Source of the DNA: Dactylorhiza incarnata
Taxonomy: Eukaryota > Streptophyta > Magnoliopsida > Asparagales > Orchidaceae
NCBI GenBank assembly: GCA_033032865.1
Contig: JAWHQI010000064.1
Span: 2,356,001-2,420,000, forward strand
Length of the DNA: 64,000 nucleotides
Direction: 5' to 3'
Shown piece by piece: positions 44,795 through 55,571 of the stretch. Both the position numbers and the translations under genes were made by a program. Every line of letters starts with the position of its first letter. Position 1 is the stretch's first letter. The notes beneath the pieces are model-generated. The model did not search any database, had not been told where the DNA came from, and worked only from the letters and a program-made list of their open reading frames with translations.

Positions 44795-46172
44795 ACTTTG
44801 GACAGGGAAATGACATTCGGGGGGTCCTGTCGGACACACTCACTTGAGGTCCCCATCCTATCACTTATGTACTCCGTTCATGGAGGTGATTCGTCCCGTC
44901 ACTTGATAGTCAAAGAGAATTAACCGCACCACGTCTCATGATTAAAAGTAATGATGTTAAGCATAATCTTAGGAAGATTTTTTATCCCCACCTCGGGCTT
45001 TAAGCCCTTTCAAGGTTGATGACGTCTTTGATGGCGAAGGATCTTTCCTCGAGGGAAAATGATCTTCTCTTCGTTGAGTTGGGAGGTGAGCTCTAGACTT
45101 TCTCCAGATAACCTCTCCAGTCGGGTGAGAAGTGCGATGGGGGGGGGGGGGGGTCATCAACCAACATGCAAGGGGGAGCTGATCTCGGTCGGTAATGCAA
45201 ATGCTTGGACTTAAGATACCGCATTAAAAACCCTACACACCGTCCCACACCCGCTCTGGGTTTTTATGAGAGTTAAGTCAGGGGCTCGTTTCCTAACTCG
45301 ATCGTGGAGATCAGTTGTCTTCGTGTATATGCTTGAGACATTCTTTTTTTTTTAAAGAAACATTCGATCCCTCTTTCAGGGTGAGGAAAATAGACCTTCT
45401 CTTCATCGGGATGGGAGGACGGCTCCAAACTCTCTCCTGATAATCTCTCCAGTCAGAAGAGAAGTGTGATCGGGGGATCATCGACCAACATGCAAGGGGG
45501 GAGCTGATCTCGTCCGACAATGCAGATGCTTAGACTTAAGAGTTCGTATTAAAAACCTGACACACTGTACCATCACCCACTCTGGATTTTTATGAGAGTT
45601 AAGTTAGAGGCTCGTTTCCTAACCCGATCGTGGATATTGATTTCACCTACTATGCCTTGGGGAAAAGATCACGAACTCTCCTGTTTCAGGGTATGAGAAA
45701 AACCATCCTTCATATAAATGAAATTATACAACAAACAAGCCCTGCCCTTCTAGGGTAGAACCTTTTCAGGCCGACATCGTTCCATGTGTTCCCAAGCAAC
45801 TCTCATTCGTGGTTTTGCAGGTGATACCCTCCAGTTGCTAGCGACTCATGTATGATAAATGACCCTTCCCAATTCAGGTTAAGCTTCCCGACAGCGGCCG
45901 ATCTTCCTACCGCATCAACTTTTTTCAGGATGAGATCCCCTGCCTAGAACTGCTTGATGCAAATGTGCTTGTCGAAGTGCTTCACAATTTGTCTCTTGAT
46001 CTCTTCCTGTCGAGCCGAGGCTAGGTCTCGAAGCTCTTCGATGAAGTCGAGGTAAAGCCTTTGAGATTCTTCATTTTCCAAACGTCACACCTCATCTCCT
46101 TCCTCTGTCGCAACCACTCTTGGACTTCTGACCTCAAACTCTACTGGGATGAGGGCTTCAGACCCGTGGGAA
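44795..46172 (-). pseudogene. Copy 2 of the outer Tat element: integrase C-terminus plus 3' region
   Basis: 45745-46172 on the minus strand encodes the end of integrase (EALIPVEFEV, DFIEELRDLASARQEEIKRQ, KHFDKHI, GDLILKKVDAVGRSAAVGKL, GLKRFYP) with several stops. 44825-45745 is the 3' region nearly identical to 35900-36830. Unlike copy 1, the integrase continues past GATGCAAATGTG without interruption. Confidence 0.8.
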
Positions 46173-47078
46173 TGTTGGGTTTTCTACTTCATTCGGAAAT
46201 GAACGACATATCATATATGCGCAGCGGAAATAACAAACAAGAACTACCCAAAAGAGTTTAAGGATCTTACGATTTCATGAATCAAGAAATAAGAATGGTA
46301 ACAACAACGAAGTACCTTGAGAGGATTGAGTCAACACTCAACCAAGATGCTCAAAGAAGAAATCTAGAAGATGAACTCTGAGTTCCAAGCGCAAAAATCG
46401 ATCGGCGTCTCTATAGAAATCCACACGAGTGAAGAACCATAACTTCTTGTCGAACAAGAAGTAGGTCGGAGAAGGAATGCCCTCTTCGTCTCCCACGGAC
46501 TGCTAGATCCGACGACAGGGAGAGGCGGCGGGGTGGCAGCGATCTTGCGGAATGCAGACGGAATGATCGAGACTTAGACGGAACCCTTCCACTTCCGCTA
46601 TCTCAAACTCGCAAAAAGAGAAAACGTACTTCTGGAAACCTAATCGCTTCCTTTTATACTCAAGGCATAAAAACACGCTATCCGCACACCAGAGACTTTA
46701 TTGGAGTTAACACATATTTTCGTCGAGTAGACCAAATTTGTCGAGACAATTCAACGAATTCGTGAAGTAGAATATAATTCATCGATACAACAATACGTGT
46801 TCTGTCGAGACAATCTCGACGATTCGTCGAGTATATCTAATTCGTCGAGACATTTCGGCGAATTTCGACAAGACGAATTAACACATATTTCGTCGAGACA
46901 ATTCGACGATTCGTCGAGTACACAACTCAATTCGCCGAGACACTCTCGTCGATTCGTCATGTACTTCCCTTCCCATCGAGACGTTCTCGACGCAACTCCA
47001 ATCAATCATAAGATTAGTCCTCCACTCATATCCAATATGAGTAAGACCCACACAATCCTTCATCCATTTTCTCCAACA
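46173..47078 (-). repeat. Probable solo LTR inserted in the outer Tat integrase
   Basis: A 906-bp block with ends TGTTGGG and CCAACA (TG...CA, inverted) interrupts the integrase frame between EALIPVEF and ETLFKLS. The TATA box GAGTATAAAAGG lies on the minus strand near 46650-46662. The half near 46720-46985 is rich in imperfect TCGTCGAGACAATTCGACGA repeats that fold on themselves. The 5-bp flanks GGGAA and CTATT do not match, so boundaries or a flanking deletion are uncertain. Confidence 0.5.
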
Positions 47079-48335
47079 CTATTATGTATGACCCTATAGG
47101 CTCAAATTTCGTTGACATTAAGACTAACTGTTTGATTGCTTTGAGATTACCTTGGAAACACCAACAAGGATAGCTTGAAAAGAGTCTCCTCAATGGCCGA
47201 TCTAGGAGTGGTTCTCATAGCCCATGGGACAGAAGGGAGCTGCTCTGCCCAGTTTCCCTTCAAGTTCTTAACTTTTTTCTTCAAGAGGTTGATGACAAGC
47301 TTGTTTGCAGCTTCCACCTACCCATTTCTCCGAGGATGATGCACAGAAGCAAACTGAAGATCAGTCCCCAGCTATTTGCAGAAATCCTCTAGTTTCAAGC
47401 TGGCAAACTGCGGCCCATTGTCGGTGACGATGGCGAGGGGTATCCCGAATCTACAAGCAATTTCCCACTGATGAAGTTCTTCACAATTTGAGATGTGGTC
47501 TTAGCCAGCGCCTTAGTCTCGATTAACTTTGAGAAATAGTTGATCATGACGAGAACAAACTCCCTCTGCCTGCTGGCTTGGGGGAAGGGGCCGATCAAAT
47601 CCATTCCCCAGATGTCGAATGGCCAAGGGGCAGTAATTGAACGAAGTTGCTGGGCCGGCTGTAGCAGAAGAGGATCAAAGTGCTGACACTTCCAACACTT
47701 CTCTGAGAAGGCTTCGACATCCTTCCGGATGGTCGGCCAAAAGTACCCCTACCTCAGGATCCTCTGTTCCAAAGTGTGAGTCCCAGATGAATTCCGCACT
47801 CCCCTGAATGAATCTTTTTCAAGAGTCGAGCACTTCGGCTTCCAATACACATCTGACCAAGGGGCCCGAGTTGGTCTTGCGATATAACTCCCCTTCATGA
47901 AGTAGATAATATACCGCTTTGTACCTGAACTTTCTCTTGTTTTCTACTTTCGTCGGTATCTGGCCGGTAGCTAGGAATGCAACAAACGAATCCAATTAAG
48001 AAACTCGTTGTTTGATCCTTATAACCTCCCCGTTTCGATGGACGGTCACAACAACTCTGTGATTGTGCCCCCGTTCTTTGGGCCATATTTTGCCAAATGA
48101 TCTGTCGTCTAGTTCTCTTCTTTGGGAACATGCTGGATGAAGGAGGATTGAAAACCTCCTATCAACTCCTTTACATTTATCAGATACTGCTGCAAGATGG
48201 CATCCCTGACTTCAAACTCCCCGCAGATCTGTGACGTGTCCACCATTGAATCGGTGAAAGCTGTGAGATCCTGGATCCCTATCTCCTTGGCAAGGCGCAA
48301 CTCCGCCACTATAACTTCATACTCGACAAATTTTT
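47079..48335 (-). pseudogene. Outer Tat element pol remnant: archaeal-type RNase H and integrase
   Basis: 48335-48109 carries the RNase H end (EYEVIVAELRLAKEIGIQDL, TDSMVDTSQICGEFEV). 47940-47750 has the integrase start (FRYKAVYYLLHEGELYRKT). 47604-47395 has the core ([36 protein letters not shown], then the D-N-G region). Order and spacing match 42470-43640 of the plus-strand element. Frameshifts and stops are numerous. 47079-47165 is not recognisable. Confidence 0.8.
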
Positions 48336-49051
48336 CTGAGGATTCTTAGCACTCTAGTGGATTGGATCTTTTCAATAAATGAATTCTTGTTGAGAAAAAG
48401 GTGCAACGATTATAAGCTCTGTGATCTCTTTCTGATTGTTCTCAGAATTTCTTGTTGCATCAGTGAAGAGGAAGAAGAGAAGAAAAGCTCATGTCGACAA
48501 TCTATCTGAATTCAGTATTCTCTGTATGTATGTTGTATATCTCTGTTAGAAATCTTGGTATATCAATCTCTAGAGAATATCAAATTCTTTCCCCTAGGAA
48601 ATTGTCTTCAAAAGGAATAGAATATAATATTTCTATCTTTGTCTTCAGTAATCTCGTCGATCTCTTCAAATTTCTTACATAAATAATTCAGAAATTCGGT
48701 TAGAAATCTCTTTCCTTGTTTCAACTCTCTACGATTCAAATAACTTCCATAATTATTGTCTTCCAATAAATCTAAATGAAAGCCTCTGATATTTTCATTC
48801 TGGATATATGTCATCGCCTTATTCTGTATATAAGTTTGCCCCTATACATGGGCATCATATATAGAGGCAAACTTACCAAGAAAGTCGTTGGAGGACACCT
48901 GCTGGGTTTCAGCTGAGCAAGAACATTAGCAGACTCCATATGAGGTCATTTGAGTTATGCCAAATATGACAATAATTCTTGTCGGAAAGAGGTGAGTTGA
49001 TCCGGGGCTGCTTTGCGAGCCACCAAGATTTGTTGAGTCACGACATTTCTT
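48336..49051. other. AT-rich segment of unknown origin with a 68-codon ORF
   Basis: The minus-strand frame 48814-48608 (MTYIQNENIRGFHLDLLEDN ... FLNYLCKKFEEIDEITED) has a Lys/Glu/Asn-rich composition unlike its neighbours and reads like coding sequence, but I cannot name it. An inverted repeat with arms AAGTTTGCCCCTATA and TATAGAGGCAAACTT lies near 48836-48880. It begins where the outer Tat pol homology stops and ends at a Harbinger element. Confidence 0.35.
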
Positions 49052-49054
49052 TTA

Positions 49055-50382
49055 GGGTCCGTTCGTTTGTACGGAATTGGCTTTCTGGAATTGGCATTGG
49101 AGATTAGAAATCCAATTCTAGTGTTCGGCGCAACGAAATTTAAGCGGATATTGGCTTTCATGTGAAAACTCATGGCTTTTACTATGAACTAAAAAATCAA
49201 ATAGCAATTCTTACCTTCGCCCATAGGTTTTCCGCATAATCAAATGTTTACGCTAGAGTTTTTCGACCGGTTTTTCGCCCGAGTGTGCGTTTTCCTGCAT
49301 GGTGTGTTTTTCAGTCGGGCACGAGTTTTTCGGTCGGGCGCGTGTTTTTCGACCGGACGTTCATTTTTCTCCCAGGAGGGCGTTTTTCACCCGGACGCAT
49401 ATTTTTGCCCGGGCGCAATTTTTTCGCCCCGGAGCGATTTTTTTCACCCGGGCGCGTTTATTTCGCCCGGGCGTTTAATTTCTCCCGGTCGCATTTATTT
49501 CGGTCGGGCGCGATTTTTTCGCCAGTGCGGGATTTTTTTCGCCCGGGAAGCGATTTTTTCGTCCGGGCGCATTTATTTCACCCGGGCGCGATTTTTTCGC
49601 CGGGCGTGTTTTATTTCTCCCGGACACGTTTATTTCGGCCGGGCGCGATTTTTTCGCCCGGGCGCGTTTTATTTCTCCCGGGCACGTTTATTTCGGCTGG
49701 GCACGATATTTTTGCCCGGGCGCAATTTTTTCGCCCGGGCGCGATTTTTCCCCCCCGGCTTGATTTTTTCGTCCGAGTCGCAATTTTTTCGCCCAGGAGC
49801 AATTTTTTCGTCCGAGCGCGTTTATTTCACCCGAGCGCATATTTTTTTGCCCGGGCGCGATTTTTTTGCACGGGCGTGTTTATTTCGCCCGGGCGCGTTT
49901 TATTTCGCTCGGGCGCGTTTTATTTCTCCCGGGCACGTTAATTTTGGACGAGCGCGATTTTTTTGCCCGGGCGCGATTTTTTCGCTCAGGCGAATTTATT
50001 TCGGCTGGGCTCAATTTTTTCGCCCGTGCACGATTTTTTCGCCCGAGCGCGATATTTTCGCCGGCCGCGATTTTTTCGCCCTGGCGCGATATTTTAGCCC
50101 GGGCGTGCGTTTTTTTGCCCGGGCGCTTTTCGCCAGGGTGCGCGCTTTTCACCCCGGCGCGCACCTTTAAAAATTTGAATTTTAAAAATTTTTTATTTCA
50201 GAAAGCCAATTTCATTGTGCAGTCGAACAACTTACAGATATCAATTCCAATTCTGTTCACTGAATTCCATCTTGCAACCGAACAGCAGAATTTGTTTTAT
50301 GTACAAAACCAATTCCTGCAGATATTGGTTTTCTAGGCAAAGCCAATTCCAGAAAGCCATTACCTGCGCGCTGAACAGACCC
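49055..50382. mobile_element. PIF/Harbinger-type element 1, 1328 bp, TSD TTA, with a CGCCCGGGCG array
   Basis: Ends GGGTCCGTTCG and GCTGAACAGACCC are inverted and flanked by TTA at 49052-49054 and 50383-50385. The subterminal sequence GGAATTGGCTTTCTGGAATT is echoed inverted near the right end. The centre (49250-50165) is a ~19-bp tandem array of the TTTTTTCGCCCGGGCGCGA type, about 45 units, in which nearly every unit carries a variant of the palindrome CGCCCGGGCG. The long frames there, rich in Phe, Arg, Ala and Pro, are products of the repeat. No transposase. Confidence 0.8.
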
Positions 50383-50385
50383 TTA

Positions 50386-51049
50386 GAGTAATTTTATGTG
50401 CAAATCTATTTTGGCTACATGCAAACCGCGACTGTATGCAAATCAGAAAAATTTAGATGCGAGCCAACTTGTTATGTACAAACCAAAAATAAAAAACTAA
50501 ACAAGCCCACCACCATGTTTCTTCCCGAGTCGGCCTCAAATTCTTGGGAGATTCTTCCGTCCGATGCCAGTTCCAAAATCTCCATCTGGGATGCGCTCTT
50601 TTTTGCCACGTGAAATTTCGAGTGGAGGAGATCAAATCTAAAAAATCGAACCGGAAGAGTGAACCCGTTTGATTTATTTGCTCAGTACAACCCGGAGTCT
50701 AGGCATCGGACGGAAGAATTTTTGCAAATTCCTACTGTATTGGTAACTATCCTCCGTTCTGGCCGCCTTCAGACCCTGGCGCTCTTTCGGCAACGCTTTT
50801 TCCGCTCTCCTCCAGACAAAAACAAATACAAAACCACAAAATCCCCACCATTTTTTTTCGAAATTTCGGAAGAAATTCAGTCCGACGCCCCCAAATTCAA
50901 ACCACGGCGCCCCATTCCATACTATTTTTACAGAGAGCAAGCCCCAATTCCATGTCTATTTCATATCTCTCAAGCCCTCCGGTCAAGCTTAAATCTTTCC
51001 GGCATCCTCCGTTCATTCTTCTCTTCCACATCACTACTCTGTTCTCACC
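50386..51049. other. Unassigned sequence upstream of the cyclin remnant
   Basis: No clear domain. The open frame 50659-51153 runs into the cyclin-like remnant, but its first part shows no recognisable protein. GTATTTTTGC-like and TTCCGTCCGA words recur, perhaps old repeats. Confidence 0.4.
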
Positions 51050-51345
51050 ATGATCTGCCAGGAGACGCCACCCTCGCCGCTATTTCCAAGAAGCGCTCCA
51101 CATTCGCCACCATCTGCTCCCCCATTAAGCGACCCCGCCGTGCACTCACGTAACTTCCCGTTCTTTCAAACATCGCACATGACCGCGCGACCCCGTCCAA
51201 GGCGCAAAAGCAAGATAAGCGCCCCGGAGAGGCGCCGTCCAGCGTTGACGGCGAAGATGATCCCCAATTATGCGTTCCTTACGACGCCGACATTCTTAGT
51301 TATCTCTGCTTCTTGGAGGCAGAGGAGAAGATGTGGGGGAGAAAG
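51050..51345 (+). pseudogene. A-type cyclin first-exon remnant
   Basis: In the frame of 51241, SVDGEDDPQLCVPYDADILS followed by YLCFLEAEEK matches the segment preceding the cyclin box of plant A-type (A3-like) cyclins (DPQxCxxYxxDIxxYL). Upstream KKRSTF, KRPRRALT and LPVLSNIA recall the KKR...LGEL...LSN stretch of the same N-termini. A TAA in that frame at 51151-51153 breaks it and no cyclin box follows. Cyclins activate CDKs; this fragment cannot. Confidence 0.5.
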
Positions 51346-51796
51346 CTAGGTCGGGAGCCACAGGAGAGAAAGGAACTTGTGGGCGGTTTGCACATAGTTC
51401 CTTTTAGGATATGAATATTTTAATCTAAAATGATTTAGGATTTTGTAGCAAAATTAGGTCTGCACATAACAACACTATTCTTTTACTTGCAGGTGGAGCG
51501 CACATTGCTCAACCTTTAAGGTATTCTTGATCTTTAAGAAATGATTATGGGTATCTTTAGATCACATGGAGTCACCCATTAAGCATGATGGAGTTCAAAG
51601 TACGAGAGCACTAAAATATAAGAGGAATTCTAGAGAAGAATGACATAAAGTTGCCCAAGGGAGGCAGCAGAAGAACAGGAAAGGCAGTAGACTAAAACAT
51701 AGAAGAAAAACCAAGTTATTTTATTATTCTTTTAATCTCTATTATAATATTTATAGCTAATTACTAATTCTAAATTCAATGAACATTTTTGCTAAG
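51346..51796. other. Non-coding; starts with sequence resembling the satellite head
   Basis: 51355-51415 (CAGGAGAGAAAGGAACTTGT, GGGCGGTTTGCACATAGTTC, CTTTTAGGAT) resembles the satellite at 2905-2950 (GGGGAGAAATTGTGGGTTTG, then AATAGGGAACTTTTAGGAT). The rest is AT-rich with nothing recognisable. Confidence 0.4.
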
Positions 51797-52360
51797 TGAG
51801 TTTGGACAAAAACGTCACCGCCATGAAATATACGATTGGTACGACAACGGTTATGACCATTATTAAAAAAGAAAATTTGTTTTGAGCACAAAAGTGGATG
51901 CAGTTTCTTAGATGCCCGTGTGATCGGGCGTTCACGAACGATAGTTCAGAACCACTATGTTCATGACAGCCACCCCCGCACCTCGAAGCCTCAGGCTCTA
52001 TTTGACGGAGAAATTTTTCCCACCGGGCTCCGTTCCAAGATCCAGGTCCGGGGTACTCGCTAGGTTGCCGTGTGGAGGAAGGAATGATGGCGATCAAATA
52101 TAAAAAGTTAAGGGGCGTGAGAAACCCGTTCAATCATTGTATGATCTCCTAGGCATATTTAGATCTCCTAGGAGATCAACACGTAGTCCGAACTCCGGAT
52201 TGAAAATTTTTGTCTATTTGACATGACTTTTTTTGCTCTGGTGAGTTTGGACAAAAACACCACCATCATAGAATGCATGTTTGACATGTCAACGATTATG
52301 ACCGCCACGAAGAAAAAAAAAAGGAAATGTTATTCATACTCCATAAATGGATATTTACAC
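51797..52360 (+). repeat. Two dispersed-repeat copies (same family as 12455-12960)
   Basis: Copies start at 51799 and 52229 with GAGTTTGGACAAAAAC and share GGTTATGACC/GATTATGACC and AAGAAAA downstream. Between them lies unrelated DNA including the short palindromic ATCTCCTAGG...CCTAGGAGAT at 52143-52180. Confidence 0.55.
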
Positions 52361-52507
52361 CCATTTTCATCTAATTTTTATTCAATTTTAAACACCCCAA
52401 AAGTTATTATTTGTACCCACAGTGCCCCCTCTCTTCTCTCACGCGTGCACGAGAAAACCCTCTCTCATCATCGTTCTGCTCGCCGGCGCCGTGGACATTC
52501 AGGTAAA

Positions 52508-52823
52508 TTAACCCTCCGCTGAGTAGATGGGAAGCCCGTCCGCTGTCCTCCGCTGCTTCTTCTTCTTCTCAATCTCTACCTTCGCCGTGTTCTTCTTCTT
52601 ACCCTTCTCTTCCCCCCGTAACTCCACTTTCATAGATCTAGAGCTATCCTCTCTGATATAGGAAGATTCCTTCCTGTTCTTCCTGTTAGCCCTAAAAATC
52701 TCCTTGATCTCCTGACCTAGTTTTTTTTGTTTCCTGCACCGGTTCCTTCTCCTTCTTCACAACCACATGTATTTTGGCGCTCGGAGTCGGCGCCATGCCT
52801 CCTTCGGATTTCTTCCTTCCCAT
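52508..52823 (-). pseudogene. DUF1764-type (eukaryotic conserved) gene fragment
   Basis: From ATG at 52823 the minus strand reads MGRKKSEGG and Lys-rich sequence. After a one-base shift in an eight-base A tract near 52710 it continues as LGQEIKEIFRANRKNRKE, a Lys-rich linker, and RRTADGLPIYSAE. The EIxxIF motif and RRTxDGLxIYxxEE motif in this order are characteristic of the DUF1764 family. The family's conserved cysteine-rich end is missing; a GT (GTTAAT) sits where GAG-G would meet the next exon. Probably a broken gene or first exon only. Confidence 0.5.
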
Positions 52824-53395
52824 TCCTGCAATTACAAGCAGTCCTTCCGCATTAACCTTCCCGTTCAAATAAAAAATTAAAACAATTAAATCTGCTCTTT
52901 TATGTGCACACCCGCGCGACCTGCTTGAAGGCGAACTTCCGCATCTAGCAACCTAACCCCGTCTCCCGACCTACCCCATCTCGTGGTCCACCGCATCTCG
53001 CGACCGACGCCGCTGTCACCCCAGCACTAATTCATTATGTATTTTTTTAGGTGAAATGCTTTTTGATGTTTTCTTAGGTGAAATGTTTTTAGGCGAACAT
53101 GTTAATTAAGTGAATGCTTAATTAACATGTGTCCAAAAAAAATCGAAGTTAATATTATTTATGGTTAACAAAAAAATTTCTATGTTGACGCAATTTATGA
53201 CATTAAAAAAAATATTTTTGAAACTAACATCTATGGGTACGATTATCAAGTATGGGTACAAATATCTTATTTGGGTATAAATAGCCGTAGGTTACAAAGC
53301 CATTTATGGGGTACCAATAACAATTCCAAAAAAAAAACTACTAATGATGGTTCATTACCACCTCGTCCACGACAGCCGTGCCAAACAACGCCTAA
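52824..53395. other. AT-rich non-coding stretch
   Basis: Several imperfect repeats, such as GGTGAAATG near 53050 and 53080 and GGGTACAA / GGGTATAAAT near 53240-53275. No gene or complete transposon seen. Confidence 0.4.
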
Positions 53396-53530
53396 GGCCT
53401 CGTTTGGTGTGGCTTTTTTGCTCCGGTGAGTTTGGACAAAAACGCCGCCCTCATAGAATGGAAAACAAAACTAATTTTCAAAATAAAAGTGGATGAATTT
53501 CCGCACGGCCGCCACGAAACCTAAATTGGG
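53396..53530 (+). repeat. Dispersed-repeat copy
   Basis: GGCCTCGTTTGGTGTGGC leads into TTGCTCCGGTGAGTTTGG and ACAAAAACGCC, close to the satellite junction. AAAATAAAAGTGGATG follows. Truncated relative to other copies. Confidence 0.55.
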
Positions 53531-53589
53531 TCCCTTGATTTCCGCACGGTAATCATAAGAATCATTTTCAGATTTATGAAATACTCTTA

Positions 53590-54748
53590 GGTCCCGTTCG
53601 TTTGGACGGAATTGAAGACTTGGAACTGAAATTCGATGTCGAATTCCAATTACGCCGTTCGCTTATTAAGTAGCTTTAATAATTGAAATTTGAGTTGAAT
53701 ATCATGGAATTGATTTTAGCCTAAGCACAAAATCTAGCTAGACATATCGGAATTGGGCGAGTCTGGCACTCTCGATTTATCGTGTTTTTTGCCCGGGCGC
53801 ACGTTTAAGGGGCGCACCATTTTTCGCCCGGGCGCGAGTTTTTCGCACGGACGCGATTTTTTCGCCCGGGTGCAATTTTTCACTCAGGCGCAATTTTTTC
53901 ACCCGGGCGCGATTTTTTCCCCCGAGAGCGTTTTTTTCGCACGGACGCGATTTTTTCGCCCGAGCGCCAATTTTTCGACTGGATGCGAATTTTTCGCCCG
54001 TACGCGAATTTTTCTCCCAGGGGAGAGTTTTTCGCCCCGGCGCAATTTTTTCGCTCAAACGCAATTTTTCGCCAGGGAGCGATTTTTTTGCCCGCGCGCA
54101 ATTTTTTCACCCGGGCGCAATTTTTTCCCCCGGGCAAGATTTTTTTGGCCGGGAGCAATTTTTTTGCCCGGGCGAGTTTTTTTCGCCCTACGATATTTTT
54201 TTGCTCGGGGGCTATTTTTCAGGCGCGATTTTTTCACCGGGGAGCGGTTGTTTGCTGGGACGCGCTTTTATCGCCTATGCAAGCTTTTTTCGGCCGGGCG
54301 GGTGGAAAAATCGCACCCGTGAAATAAAATTGCGCCCGGGCAAAAAAATCATGCCCGGGACACAAAATCGCGCCCGGGCGAAGAAATGAGCCCGGGCAAA
54401 AAATACGCGCCCGGGCGAAAAAAATCGCGGTTGTGCAAAAAAATTACTCCCGGACGAAAAAATTGTTCTCGGGCGAAAAAATCGCCCCCGGGCGAAAAAA
54501 TCATCGCGATGACATACATTTGTTTATGATATATGTGATAAATATTAACTTCTTCGTAATATTTTTCAATTCTTAAATTGAATTTTATTTAACAAACGAA
54601 AAAAATATTGATTAATTCCACAATATTCAACAATATTGTTTATTAGGCGAACGTTGGAATTGGAATTAGTCACCAAAATTAATTCCACAATATTTATCAA
54701 TATTCAATTCAAATATCGAATTCCAATTCCGTCCAAACGAACGGACCC
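53590..54748. mobile_element. PIF/Harbinger-type element 2, 1159 bp, TSD TTA, with an inverted CGCCCGGGCG array
   Basis: Ends GGTCCCGTTCGTTTGGACGG and CCGTCCAAACGAACGGACCC form a ~25 bp inverted repeat flanked by TTA (53587-53589 and 54749-54751). The interior has ~19-bp repeats in the TTTTTTCGCCCGGGCG orientation at 53780-54295, then the same repeat in opposite orientation (CGCCCGGGCGAAAAAA) at 54300-54510, so the two halves could fold into a long hairpin. No transposase. Confidence 0.8.
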
Positions 54749-54829
54749 TTAATGATAGATTTTTGTTTTGATAAAACCTGGTATGTAATTAGCCTAAATG
54801 ATCACCCCTACCATTTCTCTACCAATAAT

Positions 54830-55065
54830 GAACCCGTTTTCGGTACGTATACGTACCTAATCTGGGAGGTGCGCGAGCAAATCCAACTGTAGCATCTGGC
54901 GATCAACGGTCGAGATGCAATACATTTGAAATACTCCTCCAAAACATCTGAAATACTCCCGCAATACGGTCCGAATATTAATCTGGACCGTTGGATCTTG
55001 CGATCTTACAGTCGGATCTGCTCGCGCACCTCTAGGAGGTGCGCATACCTACCCAAAAATTTTCG
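54830..55065. mobile_element. Mutator-like MITE, 236 bp, 9-bp TSD
   Basis: ACCAATAAT flanks the element at 54821-54829 and 55066-55074. The inverted ends share GGTACGTATACG / GGTAGGTATGCG, then AGGTGCGCGAGCAAATCC / AGGTGCGCGAGCAGATCC and the following ~25 bp. A 9-bp duplication with long terminal inverted repeats is the Mutator-like signature. No coding capacity. Confidence 0.85.
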
Positions 55066-55312
55066 ACCAATAATATAGAAAGTGACAATGTCTCCAAAGA
55101 GGAAAAAAAAAAGATCTACATTTCATTCTAAATGGATCTGCAGGTTCATTCATTCTTAACCATGAAGTGGAAAAATAGAGAGGACAGAGAGATCCTGATC
55201 CATGCCCCAGAAATGTTATTCAATTCATTGCTTAGATCCGTACATTCATGCCCAACTTGGAGAGAAGAGAGGAGAGGGAGGGAGAGGAAGCTGTAATTTA
55301 GGGTGCCGATTT

Positions 55313-55571
55313 CTATTCCTTGGAGAAGATATCAGAGATGGAAGGGAGCTTCATCTCCCCTTTGGATTTCATGGGGATCGTGAAATTGCCGATGATCGGC
55401 AGATCAATCGTCAAACCAACCTCCAGCTCGTAATCTATATCCCAGTCGCGGCCAATGTCCCGAAGCAGGCTCATCAAGAAGTCGTACGGCACCTTGAACG
55501 GGATCTCGAGCTTCGTCAGCCCACTCGCCTCCACCCACCCAGGATCCGCCATCGTCCCCGAAGCAACGATC
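55313..55571 (-). CDS. LEA14: LEA14 exon 2
   Basis: 259 bases after the acceptor GCGCAG (ending 55572), encoding the second half of the LEA_2 fold and ending SISDIFSKE before TAG at 55313-55315. Confidence 0.9.

Noticed and set aside
46168..47083. TSD for the 906-bp LTR-like insertion
   Set aside because: Flanks GGGAA and CTATT do not match; reported without a TSD.
48608..48814. Chloroplast gene (ycf-like) origin for the Lys/Asn-rich ORF
   Set aside because: The composition suggested it, but I could not place the sequence in any plastid protein I know.
49244..50336. Overlapping frames of 156-308 codons rich in Phe, Arg, Ala and Pro
   Set aside because: Three frames are open simultaneously because the ~19-bp CGCCCGGGCG repeat lacks stop words; not protein genes.
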